Part shown: piece by piece, positions 62,097 through 64,000 of the stretch
Layout of the letters: each line of letters starts with the position of its first letter
How positions within the stretch are numbered: the stretch's first letter is position 1
DNA from: SIG480 sp045539475
Lineage (GTDB): Bacteria > Bacillota > Clostridia > Oscillospirales > JAAYXM01
Direction: 5' to 3'
NCBI GenBank assembly: GCA_045539475.1
Contig: JAZQFJ010000010.1
Coordinates: forward strand, 75,901 to 139,900
DNA: 64,000 bases
The notes under the pieces: model-generated
Databases searched by the model: none
The model's input: the letters and a program-made list of their open reading frames with translations, nothing else
Told to the model about the DNA's origin: nothing
Position numbers and translations under genes: made by a program

Positions 62097-62813
62097 TTAC
62101 ATCATCATGGTTTCAACAAGCGAGATTGCAAAAAGGTTATGCATTTCTCTCGTCGGGTGATTAAGCTTATTTGACAAAAGCTCGGTTATATTAACTCCAA
62201 GCTCCGCCATTCGTTTCCATTTTGCATAAACATCACAGACAGGAATATTCTCTTCCTTACAAAGTGTTCTTGCCGCATCCATATAACGGTCAAGCACCCC
62301 GCGCCTCTGTCTATCAGACAACTTTTCCGCAAGCTCTACGAAGCCTGGATGAATAGTCTCGCTTATGTTTTCCGCCATCATACAAGGCGTCATGAAAATT
62401 ATTTCGCTCCCCGCTTCTTTCAGACGGTGGAAAATACCGCGCAAGCTCTCAATGTATTCGCCTATCCCATCATCTTCTTTTTCACAGTCATTAAGACCAA
62501 AACAAACAACTGTGAGATCGGGATTTTTTGACAGTACATCACGCTCAATGCGTGAAAGACCGTAAGGTGCTTTTGTTCCCGCAATTCCGGCATTTATAAT
62601 ATTGATTGGAACTGTCGGGAAAAGAACACCGAGGATTTTTGAAACTTTTTTGTGGTAAACATTCTCATGGTCAAAGACATTATCAAATCCACCGCTGTTT
62701 CTCGGAATAAGCTCAAAACACCCCTCTGTAATGCTATCACCCAAAAAAGCTATCGTTGGACGCGGATTATCAGCATTCTGCGCCTTTGCCGCTATTTTTT
62801 CAATTATTTTCAT
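62097..62813 (-). CDS. SGNH/GDSL hydrolase
   Basis: 238 residues, no signal peptide. Block I FLGDSITEG (catalytic Ser), Gly in NAGIAGT, block III GLNDCEKE (Asn), and NHPTREMHN with the catalytic His near the C-terminus. Such proteins are often carbohydrate or acetyl esterases. ATG overlaps the stop of the SASA gene (ATGA), so both are translated together. Confidence 0.9.
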   Translation of the reverse strand: MKIIEKIAAKAQNADNPRPTIAFLGDSITEGCFELIPRNSGGFDNVFDHENVYHKKVSKILGVLFPTVPINIINAGIAGTKAPYGLSRIERDVLSKNPDLTVVCFGLNDCEKEDDGIGEYIESLRGIFHRLKEAGSEIIFMTPCMMAENISETIHPGFVELAEKLSDRQRRGVLDRYMDAARTLCKEENIPVCDVYAKWKRMAELGVNITELLSNKLNHPTREMHNLFAISLVETMMM

Positions 62814-63667
62814 TTTAAAATCTCACCCATAAATTTATCAGCAAACCATTCCTGCACCATCGGCACATAGTGAGCACGGTCCGACGCAAGAACGCCGTAG
62901 CAAACGTTGTCATTTGTATCCCAATACGGAGATTCACGTACATCTGTGAGCTTTGCGCCAATTCTTTTCGCCTGACGGACGATTTCTTCGTTTATGATAT
63001 CTTCACTCTCAAGAGGAAGATTAAAGCGTTCAAGACCGCCACGAACTACTATCTTATAAAGATATGTCGGAACATCTCCGCCCATAGACTTACGCATAAC
63101 ATCGAAGTGATAATCATATCTCTCCTTGAAATCATCGCGGAGATATGCTTCATGCCATACTTCCTGCTCACAGCCAAGCCAATGCCATCCGATGACCTCG
63201 GGATTTTTACCCGCATCGGTTAAGTTTTTCATAACAAGCTTATTTATATGCAGTGCGAGCGGGAGAAGCGAAATATCTGCCTCTCCGAGCATACCGGGCT
63301 TTATAATCGGTTCTTTATCGCGGTTCCACATTCCGTTGATTATTCCCTGACTTCCAACTGAAATCTGGACGATATACAGATCCGGCAGTTTTTCCCCTGC
63401 ATCAATTGCCGCCTGCCATTTCTTTGCAATGAAATATGCAAGGCTTGCGGTGTGGTCCTGACTCTCTCCAAGGTTCTTTCCTCCGCTTGTCCAACCCGAC
63501 CAGACAACATCCTCAATATCAAGTGACTGATTGGGATTTCGATCAAGAGAGAATACGTTCTTTAACGGCTCATATATTCTGTCCGCTTCATTGAGAAACT
63601 GCTGATGCGCAGTAGCATTAGACTGACCGTTTATAAAAAGCACCGCGGCTTTTGTGTTTTTGTTCAC
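62810..63667 (-). CDS. SASA-type carbohydrate acetylesterase (sialate O-acetylesterase family)
   Basis: 285 residues. The opening FINGQSNA is the SASA/CE6 Ser motif (GQSN); VQISVGSQG and WHWLGCEQEV correspond to later family blocks, and ASDRAHYVPM near the C-terminus is the His region. No signal peptide, so it would remove acetyl groups from imported sugars. GTG start with GGAG seven bases before. It lies between the RpiB-like fragment and the SGNH gene. Confidence 0.8.
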   Translation of the reverse strand: MNKNTKAAVLFINGQSNATAHQQFLNEADRIYEPLKNVFSLDRNPNQSLDIEDVVWSGWTSGGKNLGESQDHTASLAYFIAKKWQAAIDAGEKLPDLYIVQISVGSQGIINGMWNRDKEPIIKPGMLGEADISLLPLALHINKLVMKNLTDAGKNPEVIGWHWLGCEQEVWHEAYLRDDFKERYDYHFDVMRKSMGGDVPTYLYKIVVRGGLERFNLPLESEDIINEEIVRQAKRIGAKLTDVRESPYWDTNDNVCYGVLASDRAHYVPMVQEWFADKFMGEILK

Positions 63668-63678
63668 GCTGATACTCC

Positions 63679-64000
63679 TTACTCCGGCTTTGTTTCAAGC
63701 TTTAGCGGGAAATCGCCGAGCTTATTGGCCTTAAAGCCGTTTTTCTTATATTCTTCATAGTCGAATGCTTCAAGCTCGTCTATCGCAAGCTTATGGAACT
63801 CATAAAAGTTCTTCCACCACTCATAGCCCGAGCCAAGCTCTGCGTTGAGATATGCATCAGCAATATCACAGCCCATTGCAGGAGCAACATAGAATGCACC
63901 CATTGCAAGAACGTTTACACCGTTACCGGTGATTGCGCGAAGTGCCGCCGGAACACTTTCAACAACGCCTGCGTGAACGTGCGGGCATTTGCTTGCTGCA
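63679..64000 (-). CDS. C-terminal part of a possible RpiB/LacA/LacB-like isomerase (5' end outside window)
   Basis: The frame runs off the right edge, giving 106 visible residues. NVLAMGAFYVAPAMG followed by DIADAYLNAELGSGYE lines up by eye with the ANVLCLGAR...IVDAFL.TEF segment of RpiB-family isomerases, and the upstream HAGVVESVPAALRAITGN fits the preceding helix. The tail after about residue 65 (EFHKLAIDELEAFDYEEY) is longer than in RpiB. The identification is tentative. It lies 11 bases ahead of the SASA esterase gene. Confidence 0.5.
   Translation of the reverse strand, partial: AASKCPHVHAGVVESVPAALRAITGNGVNVLAMGAFYVAPAMGCDIADAYLNAELGSGYEWWKNFYEFHKLAIDELEAFDYEEYKKNGFKANKLGDFPLKLETKPE

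Noticed and set aside
1..64000. CRISPR arrays, tRNA or rRNA genes, IS elements, prophage genes
   Set aside because: No regularly spaced repeats, cloverleaf-like stretches, transposase or phage motifs were seen on either strand while reading; a covariance-model scan would be decisive.

Overview
The window looks like a chromosomal segment of a low-GC, endospore-forming Gram-positive bacterium of the class Clostridia, probably a gut or rumen member of the Oscillospirales or a related group. Support comes from SpoIVA, a CwlD-type amidase and a DacF-type carboxypeptidase (sporulation), a PASTA kinase and its phosphatase, CdaA/CdaR, RemA, RsgA, the rplS-lepB-rbgA-rnhB-yraN block, and an S-layer-homology (SLH) anchored surface protein. 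No tRNA, rRNA, CRISPR array, prophage or insertion sequence was seen. Genus is not resolvable from what I can see.

Layout. (1) 1-19.0 kb, all minus strand: housekeeping genes with very short or overlapping junctions. Read in transcription order: DUF3343/cysteine desulfurase; cdaA-cdaR-DUF5685-DnaJ-like-membrane protein; then, from a consensus promoter at about 13.4 kb, yicC-remA-rpoZ-priA-def-fmt-yugP-rsmB-rlmN-prpC-prkC-rsgA-membrane protein-cwlD. (2) 19.1-24.4 kb: dacF and pyruvate phosphate dikinase on the plus strand, then a convergent MATE transporter. (3) 24.5-48.9 kb: an accessory, carbohydrate-oriented region with three AraC-type regulators, an NADP-type secondary alcohol dehydrogenase, a YjbQ/TIM-like/SIS-isomerase operon divergent from a GH20-like hexosaminidase, spoIVA, and a run of four genes (Ig-like secreted protein, 2363-residue SLH-anchored heparinase II/III-like protein, degenerate GDPD-like protein, solute-binding lipoprotein), followed by an oxidoreductase and an amidohydrolase. 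(4) 48.9-62 kb, all minus strand: lysA-engB-lon-clpX-clpP-tig, phosphoesterase-thrC, yraN-rnhB-rbgA-lepB-rplS. (5) 62.1-64 kb: SGNH hydrolase, SASA-type esterase and a truncated gene whose C-terminus resembles RpiB/LacA/LacB isomerases.

How the parts work together. The housekeeping blocks cover translation initiation and maturation (def, fmt), rRNA modification (rsmB, rlmN), ribosome assembly GTPases (rsgA, rbgA, engB), replication restart (priA), protein folding and turnover (tig, clpX, clpP, lon), c-di-AMP synthesis (cdaA/cdaR) and Ser/Thr phosphosignalling (prkC/prpC). The accessory part reads as surface capture and breakdown of a complex, probably acetylated glycan with amino- or uronic sugars, with intracellular sugar-phosphate isomerisation and AraC control. 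That substrate is inferred only from families.

Most notable: a surface module I count four times in the two neighbouring secreted proteins; a trigger factor with a 68-residue Lys/Ala/Thr-rich tail; a GDPD-like protein lacking its usual catalytic motif; the SIS/TIM/YjbQ operon; and loss of gmk and coaBC from the otherwise conserved yicC-remA-rpoZ-priA order. No stretch longer than about 240 bases lacks a gene.
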